A stretch of DNA of 64,000 nucleotides from Rhizobium sp. AC27/96 (GTDB taxonomy: Bacteria; Pseudomonadota; Alphaproteobacteria; Rhizobiales; Rhizobiaceae), in NCBI RefSeq assembly GCF_001692325.1, contig NZ_LXKN01000032.1, positions 186,001-250,000 on the forward strand, read 5' to 3'. Position numbers and translations under genes: made by a program. The stretch's first letter is position 1. Each line of letters opens with the position of its first letter. Below the pieces are notes generated by a model. The model had not been told where the DNA came from and did not search any database. It worked only from the letters and a program-made list of their open reading frames with translations. Positions 18,536 through 26,771 of this stretch are shown one piece after another.

Positions 18536-19399
18536 TTACTTCATCCTCCCGGCAAAGCCGCGCGGGAAGACGCAGATGATGGCAATGACGGCGAGATAGA
18601 AGAAGAACTCGCCATATTCGGGCATGAGGTAGCGGCCTGTTGTATCGATGCAGCCGAGGATAAGGCAGGCGAAGAGCGCGCCGGAAATGGAGCCCGCGCC
18701 ACCGACCGAGACGACGACGAGGAAAGTCACCATATAACGCAAGGCATAATAGGGCTCGACCGGCAGCAACTCGGCACCCACGACGCCGCCGAAGGCGGCC
18801 AGCCCGACGGCAACCGCGAAGCTGACGGCGTAGACGATCTCTGTGCGCACGCCGAGGGCGGCCGCCATCGAGGCGTTGTCGACAGAGGCGCGCAACTTCA
18901 CGCCGAACGAGGTCTTCTCGATCGTGTACCAAAGCGCCAGTGCGACGATGAGACCACAGACGATCGCGAAGATGCGATGTGTGCCGATGGTGCGGAAGCC
19001 GAGGTCGACGGACCCTTGCAGGTTACCCGGCAGAGGTATGGTCTTCAAGGTCGGGCCGAAGACATAGTTTGCAATGCCGATAATGCAGAAGGTGATGCCG
19101 ATGGTCATCAGCACCTGCGTCAGTTCCGGTGCGCCGTAGATGCGCCGGTAAAGCAGCCGCTCGATCGGGATCGAAATGATGACGGTGCCGACCACGGCCA
19201 GCAACACCGCCACACCATAGCCAAGCCCCAGATCGCGCGTCGCATAGGAGGCGATATAGCCGCCGATCATCGCAAAGGCGCCGTGGGCGAGATTGACGAC
19301 GCGCATCAGCCCCATGGTGACGGAGAGGCCGATGGAAATCACGAACAGCACCATGCCGTAAGCGAGGGCATCGACTGCTATGCTGAGCACGGTTTGCAT
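18536..19399 (-). CDS. Branched-chain-amino-acid-type ABC importer permease, LivH-like
   Basis: This 287-residue membrane protein starts MQTVLSIAVDALAYGM and shows the LivH pattern: GLMRVVNLAHGAFAMIGGY near residue 32 and a C-terminal VVSVGGAGSISGALFA. About eight hydrophobic helices are visible. The ATG at 19399 is preferred over an in-frame ATG at 19459 because similarity begins there; the ribosome-binding site is weak. Upstream lies a strong stem-loop separating it from the binding-protein gene. Confidence 0.9.
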   Translation of the reverse strand: MQTVLSIAVDALAYGMVLFVISIGLSVTMGLMRVVNLAHGAFAMIGGYIASYATRDLGLGYGVAVLLAVVGTVIISIPIERLLYRRIYGAPELTQVLMTIGITFCIIGIANYVFGPTLKTIPLPGNLQGSVDLGFRTIGTHRIFAIVCGLIVALALWYTIEKTSFGVKLRASVDNASMAAALGVRTEIVYAVSFAVAVGLAAFGGVVGAELLPVEPYYALRYMVTFLVVVSVGGAGSISGALFACLILGCIDTTGRYLMPEYGEFFFYLAVIAIICVFPRGFAGRMK

Positions 19400-19441
19400 T
19401 GATATGACTGGTCCGGTTGTTGTGGCGCCGACCTTCGGGCT

Positions 19442-19474
19442 CCATCTGAGCAGAAGCAAATTCCGCTCAGATGG
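19442..19474 (-). terminator. Stem-loop between binding-protein and permease genes
   Basis: CCATCTGAGC and GCTCAGATGG form perfect 10-bp arms around a 13-nt loop, 20 bp after the binding-protein stop and 43 bp before the livH-like start. There is no T-run, so it is more likely a partial terminator or 3'-end stabiliser that lets the binding protein be made in excess than a full stop. Confidence 0.6.
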
Positions 19475-19494
19475 GAGCTAGCGGTGAGAGCGTC

Positions 19495-20667
19495 CTACTT
19501 CGCTGCCGCAAGGCCGGGATCGCCCTGCTTTTCGAAGGTCTGGATCTCCTTGTTGTAGTATTTGCCGTCATCGCCCTTGGCGACTTCGCGCAGATAGATG
19601 TTCTGCGTGATATGGCGGCTTTCGGCGTCGATGGTGACCGGACCGCGCGGGCTGACCCAGGAGAGGCCCTTCACGGCATCGACGGCCTTCTGCGCATCCT
19701 GTTTGCCGCCTGTCGCCTCGATCATCTTGTAGATGACGTGCATGCCATCAAAGGCACCGACAGCCGGGAATGTCAGCTCGGCCGGATTGCCGATCGCCTT
19801 GTCGGCGGCAGCAACGAAGGCCTTGTTTTCGGGCGAGTCATGCGAAATCGCATAGTGGAACGTGGTCTGCATGCCGAGGGCCGCGTCACCTAGCGCCGGC
19901 AGGTCGGATTCCTGCGTGAGGTCGCCCGGCGCGAAGAGCTTGATACCACCGGCCTTCAGCCCGTTCTCATTATAGGCCTTGACGAAGCCGAGCGTCGTCG
20001 GGCCGGACGGCAGGAAGGCGAAGACGCCCTGCGCACCGGAATCCTTGATGCGCTGCATGATCGGGCTGAAATCGTTGGTCGACAGCGGCATGCGGATTGC
20101 TTGCACCACTTCGCCGCCCTGCTTTTCGAAGCCGGCCTTGAAGGCGTTTTCGGCATCGACGCCCGGGCCGTAATCGCTGACAACCGAAATGACCTTCTTG
20201 ACGCCGCCGTCATAGGCGACCTTGGCAATCGGCGTCGATGTCTGCCAAGTGGTGAAGGAGGTGCGCACGACAAGCGGGCTTTTGGTGACGATCGCCGATG
20301 TTGCGGCATTGAAGATGACCATCGGCACATTGGCCTGCTTGAGGATCGGCGTTACCGCCATCGCATCCGGTGTGAAATAGAAGCCGGCGAGATACTGAAC
20401 CTTCTCCTTGACCACCAGTTCCTGCGCCAGCGCCTTCGACTGAGCGGGGTCAGCCTGCGGCACGTCACGGTAGATCACTTCCACCTCGTCATTGCCGACC
20501 TTCTTGCCGTTGACAGCCATATAGGCATCGATACCGGCCTTGAAATTCTTTCCCTGCAGTGCAAACGGCCCCGAGAAAGGTCCTATGACGCCGACCTTGA
20601 TAGTATCGGCATAAGCAGCGCCGCCAAGGGCAACGGCCGCGATGGCGGCCAAGACAAACCGTTTCAT
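19495..20667 (-). CDS. Periplasmic binding protein of a liv-type importer, probably for an aromatic acid
   Basis: This 390-residue Leu/Ile/Val-binding-protein-type receptor has a signal peptide MKRFVLAAIAAVALGGAAYA with cleavage before DTIKVG. The mature part has the type I fold start VGVIGPFSGPFALQGK and a VSDYGPGVDAENAF hinge region. The ATG at 20667 has GGAGAAAAAGA directly upstream. It is the first gene of the importer operon and lies downstream of pcaB on the same strand with a 151-bp gap containing a PcaQ-type box. In S. meliloti a PcaQ-controlled, protocatechuate-inducible ABC system of this class is known, so protocatechuate or a related acid is the likely ligand (inference). Confidence 0.9.
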   Translation of the reverse strand: MKRFVLAAIAAVALGGAAYADTIKVGVIGPFSGPFALQGKNFKAGIDAYMAVNGKKVGNDEVEVIYRDVPQADPAQSKALAQELVVKEKVQYLAGFYFTPDAMAVTPILKQANVPMVIFNAATSAIVTKSPLVVRTSFTTWQTSTPIAKVAYDGGVKKVISVVSDYGPGVDAENAFKAGFEKQGGEVVQAIRMPLSTNDFSPIMQRIKDSGAQGVFAFLPSGPTTLGFVKAYNENGLKAGGIKLFAPGDLTQESDLPALGDAALGMQTTFHYAISHDSPENKAFVAAADKAIGNPAELTFPAVGAFDGMHVIYKMIEATGGKQDAQKAVDAVKGLSWVSPRGPVTIDAESRHITQNIYLREVAKGDDGKYYNKEIQTFEKQGDPGLAAAK

Positions 20668-20781
20668 TCTTTTTCTCCTCCCGGCAGCGCGGATTCCCGG
20701 CCGCATCCAATCTTCAAACCTCGACCATCGCCAATTTCTCATACGAAATGGTGATGTAAAATGAAATAAATGCTTCAATCC

Positions 20782-20797
20782 ATAATTTACGGGTTAT
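20782..20797. promoter_or_regulatory. Candidate PcaQ box upstream of the importer operon
   Basis: ATAATTTACGGGTTAT (read on the opposite strand ATAACCCGTAAATTAT) resembles the PcaQ motif ATAACC-N4-GGTTAA that I recall from work on Sinorhizobium and Agrobacterium. It matches 11 of 16 positions of the box in the pcaD-pcaQ region. It lies about 115 bp before the binding-protein start codon and 22 bp after the pcaB stop. Confidence 0.6.
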
Positions 20798-20818
20798 GAT
20801 TTTAGTATAGTACGTCGC

Positions 20819-21868
20819 TCAGGATGCCGCTCCCAAGCGTTTGATCATCCCCAGCAATTGCAACGCCTGACGCAAGGATGCAGCCGTCGCCACGACCATC
20901 TGCGGCAGCAGAAGCCATTCCAGCGTCCAGGCAGCACCCGAACGCTCCTGTTCGTGAACGAGCGACTGATGAATGCCGCCGAGCTGGACGGCGTTGAATC
21001 GCGCCAGCGTCACCAATGTCTCCGCCGCAACCGGATTTTGCTTGTGCGGCATGGCGGAAGAGCTGCCGCCGCCAGCAAGCTCGATTTCATCTCCGGCCTG
21101 CGCCAGAAGCGCGACGTCCTGGCCAATCTTGCCGAGACTACCCGAGATCATCGACAGCAGTCCCGCAAATTCGGCAATGCGCCCGCGCTGGCTCTGCCAT
21201 TGCGGCTCATCGGTCAGGCCGAGCGCCTGCGCCAACGAGGCCCGTATGTCTTCCGCATTCGGCCCGAACTTTTCGAGCGTACCGGCGGCACCGCCGAACT
21301 GCAGGGGAAAACTCTCCTGCGTCAGCCGCTCCCGATATTGCTCGAGCGGATGGCGCCAGGCGCGCAGCCGGTCGGACACGGTAATCGGGATTGCGGCCTG
21401 CATGCGGGTCCTGCCCATGAGCCTGTTCGGGCCAAACTGATCGTTGAGCTTTTGAAGCCCCGCCGACACCGCAAAAAGACGACCGCTCAACAGGAAAGCC
21501 ACCGCCTTCAGGCGGATCATGAGACTTGTGTCGATGACATCCTGACTGGTAGCGCCGAAATGGACATGGCTGCCGGCATCCTCGCCGACGGCCTTGCGTA
21601 ACTGCCTGACGAGATCCGGAATGACGACCCCGTCCGTTGCCGTTGCTGCCTTCAGGCTCGAGAGATCGGGTTCGAAACTGGCGCAGACCTCGCCAATGCG
21701 CTGCGCGGATGCCTGCGGGATCAACCCGTGCTGCGCCTCGACTTTGGCGAGAGCCGCCTCGAAATCGAGCATGGCGCGGATCTCGGCTTTTGCCGAAAAA
21801 TAGCTTGAAACCTCAGCGTCACCGAGGAGGCCGGCCAGAAAAGGGTGATCGAAGGCGGAAATACTCAT
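20819..21868 (-). CDS. pcaB: 3-carboxy-cis,cis-muconate cycloisomerase
   Basis: This enzyme converts 3-carboxy-cis,cis-muconate to 4-carboxymuconolactone, the step after ring cleavage of protocatechuate. The 349-residue protein belongs to the fumarase/aspartase superfamily, with the signature GSSSAMPHKQNP near residue 263 and an HFGATSQDVIDT block near residue 102. The length is close to rhizobial PcaB and shorter than Pseudomonas PcaB (about 450). The start is three bases beyond the pcaG stop, so it is the last gene of pcaDCHGB. Confidence 0.95.
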   Translation of the reverse strand: MSISAFDHPFLAGLLGDAEVSSYFSAKAEIRAMLDFEAALAKVEAQHGLIPQASAQRIGEVCASFEPDLSSLKAATATDGVVIPDLVRQLRKAVGEDAGSHVHFGATSQDVIDTSLMIRLKAVAFLLSGRLFAVSAGLQKLNDQFGPNRLMGRTRMQAAIPITVSDRLRAWRHPLEQYRERLTQESFPLQFGGAAGTLEKFGPNAEDIRASLAQALGLTDEPQWQSQRGRIAEFAGLLSMISGSLGKIGQDVALLAQAGDEIELAGGGSSSAMPHKQNPVAAETLVTLARFNAVQLGGIHQSLVHEQERSGAAWTLEWLLLPQMVVATAASLRQALQLLGMIKRLGAAS

Positions 21869-21871
21869 GGC

Positions 21872-22486
21872 CTATATATCGAGGAAAACAGTTTCCCTGT
21901 CTCCCTGCAAATGCACATCGAAGGTATAGACGGAGCCTTCCTTCGTGGCGATCAGCGTTGCCAGACGATCCCTATGCTCGATGCGGGCAAGCAATGGATC
22001 CTCGGCGTTAGCGCTGCTTTCCTCGGGAAAATACATGCGCGTATGCAGGCCGATATTGATGCCGCGCGCCACGATCCAAAGAGTGATATGCGGCGCCATC
22101 TTGCGGCCGTCCTTGAAGGGAACGCGGCCGGGCTTGATCGTTTCGAAGCGAAAGGTTCCGTCTTCCGAACTGGTCGGGCAACGACCCCAGCCGGTGAAGT
22201 TGGGATCGGCCGTGCCGCGCAGTTCCGAGGGACTATTGTAAAGTCCGGCGCTGTCGGCCTGCCATATCTCGATGACCGCATCCTTGACCAGCCCGCCGGC
22301 ACCATCGAGGATGCGTCCAACAACCGTGATACGCTCGCCATGCGTCTTGTCGTTGACCATGGAGGTGCCGAGATCCGCGTCATAGACGCCGCCGATTTCG
22401 CTGTAGTTGGGAGTAAGGCCGATATGAACGTAAGGACCCGCCGTTTGCGACGGCGTTTCCTTCAGATAGCCAAGTTCCTGTACCAT
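21872..22486 (-). CDS. pcaG: Protocatechuate 3,4-dioxygenase alpha subunit
   Basis: This 204-residue protein is the non-iron-binding subunit of the intradiol dioxygenase that opens protocatechuate to 3-carboxy-cis,cis-muconate. It begins MVQELGYLKETPSQTAGPYVH, the conserved PcaG start, and has the intradiol core DAVIEIWQADSAGLY and FTGWGRCPT. The start overlaps the pcaH stop by one base (TGATG), consistent with the 1:1 subunit ratio of the enzyme. Confidence 0.96.
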   Translation of the reverse strand: MVQELGYLKETPSQTAGPYVHIGLTPNYSEIGGVYDADLGTSMVNDKTHGERITVVGRILDGAGGLVKDAVIEIWQADSAGLYNSPSELRGTADPNFTGWGRCPTSSEDGTFRFETIKPGRVPFKDGRKMAPHITLWIVARGINIGLHTRMYFPEESSANAEDPLLARIEHRDRLATLIATKEGSVYTFDVHLQGDRETVFLDI

Positions 22487-23235
22487 CAGTTGCCCTCTAG
22501 CCGGTTTTCGAACAGGGTCGAACGACGACCGCGCAGCACGATATCGAATTTATAGGCGCGCGCATCCATCGGGATCGTATTGCCCCAGTCAAGCGGCGCG
22601 ATCAGCTGCTCGATGGCCTGCTTGTCGGGAATGGTCCCGACGATCGGACATTTCCAGATCATCGGATCACCCTCGAAATACATCTGCGTGATCAACCGCT
22701 GGGCAAAGCCATGGCCGAAGACTGAGAAATGGATATGAGCCGGGCGCCAGTCATTGACGCCGTTCGGCCAGGGATAGGCGCCGGGACGGACTGTGCGAAA
22801 GGCGTAGTGACCTTGCTCATCGGTAATCGCGCGGCCGCAGCCGCCGAAATTCGGATCGATCGCCGCGAGATAGCTTTCCTTCTTGTGGCGATAGCGCCCG
22901 CCGGCATTGGCCTGCCAGAATTCGAGCAGCACACCCGGCACCGGCCGGCCACGTTCGTCGAGCACGCGGCCATGCACGATGATGCGCTCGCCGATGGCGC
23001 TTTCGCCGGGTCTGGCAAAATTATGGATCAGATCGTTGTCGAGCTCGTTCAATATGGAATGGCCGAACACCGGTCCGGTGATTTCGGAAATGGTGCCGTC
23101 GAGCGAAAGCAATGCGCGCTGCGGCGAACGCAAGACCGATGTCTTGTATCCCGGCGCAAAGGCCGGCGGATGCCAGGCACTGTCCCGGGCAAAGAAGGCG
23201 CCCGTTTCGGGCTTGCTGTTGGTTCTGTCGGACAT
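22486..23235 (-). CDS. pcaH: Protocatechuate 3,4-dioxygenase beta subunit (iron-binding)
   Basis: This 249-residue protein is the catalytic subunit carrying non-heme Fe(III). The ligand region is visible: LLEFWQANAGGRYRH (first tyrosine), RPGAYPWPN (second tyrosine) and RPAHIHFS (two histidines). The HNFARPG motif near residue 72 is also typical. It is translationally coupled to pcaG and lies 12 bp after pcaC. Confidence 0.97.
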   Translation of the reverse strand: MSDRTNSKPETGAFFARDSAWHPPAFAPGYKTSVLRSPQRALLSLDGTISEITGPVFGHSILNELDNDLIHNFARPGESAIGERIIVHGRVLDERGRPVPGVLLEFWQANAGGRYRHKKESYLAAIDPNFGGCGRAITDEQGHYAFRTVRPGAYPWPNGVNDWRPAHIHFSVFGHGFAQRLITQMYFEGDPMIWKCPIVGTIPDKQAIEQLIAPLDWGNTIPMDARAYKFDIVLRGRRSTLFENRLEGN

Positions 23236-23247
23236 GTCTGCCTCGCT

Positions 23248-23652
23248 TCAAGCCGCCCTTTCGGCGTCCATCTGTTCAAAAACCTGCTTGGCGATCTTGA
23301 TCGCATGGTTCGCCGCCGGCACGCCGGCATAAATCGCCACATGCAGGAGCGCCTCGCAAATGTCATCGCGTGTCGCACCGGTGTTGCGCGTGGCGCGCAC
23401 ATGCATGGCCACCTCATCGTCCTGACCAAGCGCGGCCAAAAGCGCTATTGTCACGATGGAACGCTCACGCCGGCTGAGCGTCGGACGCGACCAGACATGC
23501 CCCCAGGCTGCTTCCGTGATCAGCTCCTGAAAGGGCTGATCGAACTCCGTTACTCCCTGCTGGGCACGGTCGACATGGTCGTCGCCGAGCACGGCCCGTC
23601 TGGTCGCCATGCCTTGCTGATAGCGCTGGGATGGCGTGGTGGGGTCATTCAT
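23248..23652 (-). CDS. pcaC: 4-carboxymuconolactone decarboxylase
   Basis: This 134-residue AhpD-fold protein decarboxylates 4-carboxymuconolactone to beta-ketoadipate enol-lactone. Characteristic blocks are GHVWSRPTLSRRERSIVTIA and ATRDDICEALLHVAIYAGVPA. The start codon overlaps the pcaD stop by four bases (ATGA). It is a single-function protein here, not a PcaC-PcaD fusion as in some actinobacteria. Confidence 0.96.
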   Translation of the reverse strand: MNDPTTPSQRYQQGMATRRAVLGDDHVDRAQQGVTEFDQPFQELITEAAWGHVWSRPTLSRRERSIVTIALLAALGQDDEVAMHVRATRNTGATRDDICEALLHVAIYAGVPAANHAIKIAKQVFEQMDAERAA

Positions 23653-24458
23653 GGGGCTTGTTCTCCACGCAGGACGACGTCGATGAAGGCACGGATGACT
23701 TCGGTCAACGCCTCGGGTTGCTCGACGCAGGGAATGTGACCGGCGTCCTTGATCATTTCATAGCGCGCATTCGGAATGAGCCTGGCCATCGACAGCACGA
23801 GGTCGGGCGGCGTCGAGCCATCCTGATCGCCGACGATGCAGATCGTCGGTACGGCAATCTTGCTGGCTGCTTCCGTCAGGTCGGCGTCGCGGAGCGCAGC
23901 GCATGTCGCGGCGTAGCCCGCCGCAGGCTGGCGGATCAGCATGTTGCAATAGCCGGCAAAGGCGATGTTTTCCGGACGACGGAACGCGGGCGTGAACCAG
24001 CGCTCCATGACCACATCGACAATCGACTCGATGCCTGAGGCCTCGACCTGTGCGATGCGGGCGTTCCAGCTGTCGGCCGTGCCGATCTTGTGGGCTGTGT
24101 CGCAGAGCACGAGCGCCCGCACCAGATCCGGGCGCCGCTGATAGAGCGACTGGGCGATCAGCCCGCCGACGGAAAGGCCGCAAATCACGGCATCCTTGAC
24201 CGAGAGGAAATCGAGCAGACCGGCAAGATCGGTGGCATGGTCCTCGATCGAATAGGGCATCTGGCCGAGATCGGAGAGGCCGTGGCCGCGCTTGTCGTAG
24301 AGCACGATGGGAAAATCGCCGGCCAGGCGCACAATCACGTCACGCCAGATCCGGAAATCGGTGCCGAGCGAATTGGCAAAGACAAGAACAGGCTTGTCGG
24401 CGGGGCCACCGATGATCTGATAGTGGATCGTGATGTCGTTGATGCGGGCAAACTGCAC
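23649..24458 (-). CDS. pcaD: 3-oxoadipate enol-lactonase
   Basis: This 269-residue alpha/beta hydrolase opens beta-ketoadipate enol-lactone to beta-ketoadipate. The nucleophile elbow is CGLSVGGLIAQ near residue 100; the acid and histidine lie in GDQDGSTPP and DAGHIPCVEQP. The oxyanion region is VFANSLGTDFRIW. The start is a GTG at 24458 (VQFARINDITIHYQ) with GAGGAG seven bases upstream. The frame stays open far upstream, but that extension runs antisense to pcaQ and is not coding. It is the first gene of pcaDCHGB and divergent from pcaQ. Confidence 0.94.
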   Translation of the reverse strand: MQFARINDITIHYQIIGGPADKPVLVFANSLGTDFRIWRDVIVRLAGDFPIVLYDKRGHGLSDLGQMPYSIEDHATDLAGLLDFLSVKDAVICGLSVGGLIAQSLYQRRPDLVRALVLCDTAHKIGTADSWNARIAQVEASGIESIVDVVMERWFTPAFRRPENIAFAGYCNMLIRQPAAGYAATCAALRDADLTEAASKIAVPTICIVGDQDGSTPPDLVLSMARLIPNARYEMIKDAGHIPCVEQPEALTEVIRAFIDVVLRGEQAP

Positions 24459-24528
24459 TGGAAATCTCCTCGGCGGCGAGATTGGATGTATAATCTGGTT
24501 AGGTAAAATGATATTTCTTCGCTCTACG

Positions 24529-24544
24529 ATAACTCCAAGGTTAT
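24529..24544. promoter_or_regulatory. PcaQ box in the pcaD-pcaQ divergent region
   Basis: ATAACTCCAAGGTTAT is a perfect 5-bp inverted repeat (ATAAC/GTTAT) and matches the recalled PcaQ consensus ATAACC-N4-GGTTAA at 10 of 12 defined positions. It ends 8 bp before the pcaQ start codon and lies 71 bp upstream of the pcaD GTG, the place expected for activation of pcaD and autoregulation of pcaQ. Confidence 0.8.
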
Positions 24545-24552
24545 GAATAAGC

Positions 24553-25479
24553 ATGCTCGACGCGCGCATCAAATTCCGCCATCTGCAGACCTTTGTCGAG
24601 GTTGCGCGCCAGAAAAGCGTGATCAAGGCGGCCGGCCTGCTCAATATCAGCCAGCCAGCGGTAACAAAAACGATCCGCGAGTTGGAGGAAGCGCTTGGTG
24701 TCGCCGTTTTCGAACGCGACGGGCGCGGCATCCGCATCACTCGGTACGGCGAAGTGTTTCTTCGCCACGCCGGCGCGGCACTCTCGGCCCTCAGACAGGG
24801 GCTGGATTCCGTATCGCAGGAGCGGTCCGGCGAGGCGCCGCCAATCCGCATCGGCGCGCTGCCGACGGTTTCGACGCGCATCATGCCGCGAGCGATGGAA
24901 TTGTTTCTCCGCGAGGAGACCTGGAGCCGCATCAAGATCGTCACTGGCGAAAACGCCGTGCTTTTGGAGCAACTGCGTATCGGCGATCTCGATCTCGTGG
25001 TCGGCCGCCTGGCAAGCCCGGACAACATGACCGGCTTCTCCTTCGAACATCTCTACTCCGAGCAGGTGGTCTTTGCCGTTCGGGCCGGTCATCCCCTGCT
25101 TTCGGCAAAGCAATCGCTGTTTTCCGATCTCAGCCTTTATACGCTCCTGATGCCGACGCGCGGCTCGATCATCCGTCCCTTCGTCGAGAGTTTTCTGATC
25201 GCCAACGGCGCCGGCGGACTGCCCAATCAGATCGAAACCGTGTCCGACTCCTTCGGCCGCGCCTTCGTTCGCGCCAGCGACGCCATCTGGATCATCTCAG
25301 CCGGCGTCGTGGCCGGCGATGTCGATGACGGCCTGCTGGCCCTGCTGCCGATCGACACCAGCGAGACGAAAGGACCGGTCGGGTTGACAGTGCGCACCGA
25401 CGCAATCCCCACCCTGCCAATGTCGATCCTGATGCAGACGATCCGCGAGGCGGCAAGTGAAGTCGCCAAGAAGCTCTAG
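24553..25479 (+). CDS. pcaQ: LysR-type activator of pcaDCHGB
   Basis: This 308-residue LysR-type regulator has an N-terminal winged helix-turn-helix (FRHLQTFVEVARQKSVIKAA through SQPAVTKTIRELEEALGVAVF, residues ~7-50) and a periplasmic-binding-like effector domain. It is divergent from pcaD across a 94-bp region with the PcaQ box, the arrangement known for PcaQ in Agrobacterium and Sinorhizobium. There it activates pcaDCHGB in response to beta-carboxy-cis,cis-muconate and related metabolites. Identity rests on context and family; no alternative regulator of pcaD is visible. Confidence 0.93.
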   Translation: MLDARIKFRHLQTFVEVARQKSVIKAAGLLNISQPAVTKTIRELEEALGVAVFERDGRGIRITRYGEVFLRHAGAALSALRQGLDSVSQERSGEAPPIRIGALPTVSTRIMPRAMELFLREETWSRIKIVTGENAVLLEQLRIGDLDLVVGRLASPDNMTGFSFEHLYSEQVVFAVRAGHPLLSAKQSLFSDLSLYTLLMPTRGSIIRPFVESFLIANGAGGLPNQIETVSDSFGRAFVRASDAIWIISAGVVAGDVDDGLLALLPIDTSETKGPVGLTVRTDAIPTLPMSILMQTIREAASEVAKKL

Positions 25480-25486
25480 AATCGAC

Positions 25487-26659
25487 TCAGAACGGTAGGC
25501 CGACATAGTTTTCGGCAAGCGCCGTCGATGCGGCGCGGGAATGGGTGAGGTAATCGAACTCCGCTTCCTGGATCTTCTGATCGAAATCGCTGGTGTCGGG
25601 AAAACGATGCAGCATCGTCGTCATCCACCAGGAAAAGCGCACGGCTTTCCAGACCCGGGCGAGCGCGCGGGCGGAATAGGCCTCAAGCCCGGCATTCGAA
25701 CGATCCTGATAATGCTCGGCAAGCCCCGAAAACAGATAGTGCACGTCGCTTGCCGCCAGATTGAGCCCCTTGGCGCCGGTCGGCGGGACGATATGGGCGG
25801 CATCGCCGACGAGGAAAAGCCGGCCGAAGCGCATGGGTTCCGCCACGAAGGAGCGCAGGGGCGCGATCGACTTCTCGAAGGATGGCGCGGTGATCAGGGC
25901 CTCGGCGTGATGGGCCGGCAGGCGTCGGCGTAATTCGTCCCAGAAGCGGTCATCGGTCCAATCCTCGATCTTCTCGTCGAGCGGACACTGAATGTAATAG
26001 CGGCTGCGGGTCATCGAGCGCATCGAACACAAAGCAAAGCCACGCGGATGATTGGCATAGATCAATTCGTGATTGACAGGCGCCACTTCAGCCAGCACGC
26101 CGAGCCAGCCGAAGGGATAGACCTTTTCGAAATTGCGGATCGATTTTTCCGGAACGGACTTGCGGCTGACACCGTGAAACCCGTCACAGCCGGCGATGAA
26201 ATCGCAATCGATGCGATGGGAGATGCCATCCTTGTCATAGGTCAGATAGGGCTTATCGCCATCGAAACCGTGTGGCTGGACATTGGCGGCATTGTAGATG
26301 GTTTGCGCGCCGCTTTCCTCGCGATGGGCCATCAGATCGCGGGTCATCTCCGTCTGGCCGTAGATGAGAACCCGCTTGCCGCCTGTGAGACCATGAAGAT
26401 CGATGCGATGATCCCGGCCATCGAAGGCGAGCGAGAAGCCGTCATGCGGCAGGCCCTCGGCATGCAGGCGCGCGCTGGATTTCGCCTTGTCCATCAGCGA
26501 AACGGTGCCTTCCTCCAGAACGCCGGCGCGGACGCGACCGAGGATATAATCCTTGCCGACACGGTCGAGAACGACGTTATCGATGCCGGCTTCCGTCAAT
26601 AGTTGGCCGAGCAGCAGCCCGGACGGACCTGAACCGATAATGGCGACTTGGGTGCGCAT
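25487..26659 (-). CDS. pobA: 4-hydroxybenzoate 3-monooxygenase
   Basis: This FAD-dependent class A monooxygenase converts 4-hydroxybenzoate, NADPH and O2 to protocatechuate, feeding the pca pathway. The 390 residues include the FAD-binding start VAIIGSGPSGLLLGQLL, the DG motif CDGFHGVSR and the GD motif FLVGDAAHIVPPTGAKGLNL. Length and motifs match Pseudomonas PobA (about 394). The ATG at 26659 has GGAGGAAACG directly before it. It is divergent from pobR. Confidence 0.96.
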   Translation of the reverse strand: MRTQVAIIGSGPSGLLLGQLLTEAGIDNVVLDRVGKDYILGRVRAGVLEEGTVSLMDKAKSSARLHAEGLPHDGFSLAFDGRDHRIDLHGLTGGKRVLIYGQTEMTRDLMAHREESGAQTIYNAANVQPHGFDGDKPYLTYDKDGISHRIDCDFIAGCDGFHGVSRKSVPEKSIRNFEKVYPFGWLGVLAEVAPVNHELIYANHPRGFALCSMRSMTRSRYYIQCPLDEKIEDWTDDRFWDELRRRLPAHHAEALITAPSFEKSIAPLRSFVAEPMRFGRLFLVGDAAHIVPPTGAKGLNLAASDVHYLFSGLAEHYQDRSNAGLEAYSARALARVWKAVRFSWWMTTMLHRFPDTSDFDQKIQEAEFDYLTHSRAASTALAENYVGLPF

Positions 26660-26721
26660 CGTTTCCTCCCATGCGTGTCTTTCACCTAAGTCTGTCCGGC
26701 GCACGACACGCCCGCAATGGA

Positions 26722-26740
26722 CAATTCGTTCAGGAAATTG
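26722..26740. promoter_or_regulatory. Inverted repeat in the pobA-pobR divergent region
   Basis: CAATT and AATTG are separated by nine bases, centred in the 112-bp region between the two divergent start codons. The position suits a PobR operator, but the arms are short and the consensus is not known to me. Confidence 0.3.
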
Positions 26741-26771
26741 CACAAACCGAACATGGCGGAGGAGAAGAGCC

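Noticed and set aside
24459..25028. N-terminal extension of pcaD
   Set aside because: The frame is open, but it lies antisense to pcaQ and across the PcaQ box; a GTG with an ideal ribosome-binding site exists at 24458.
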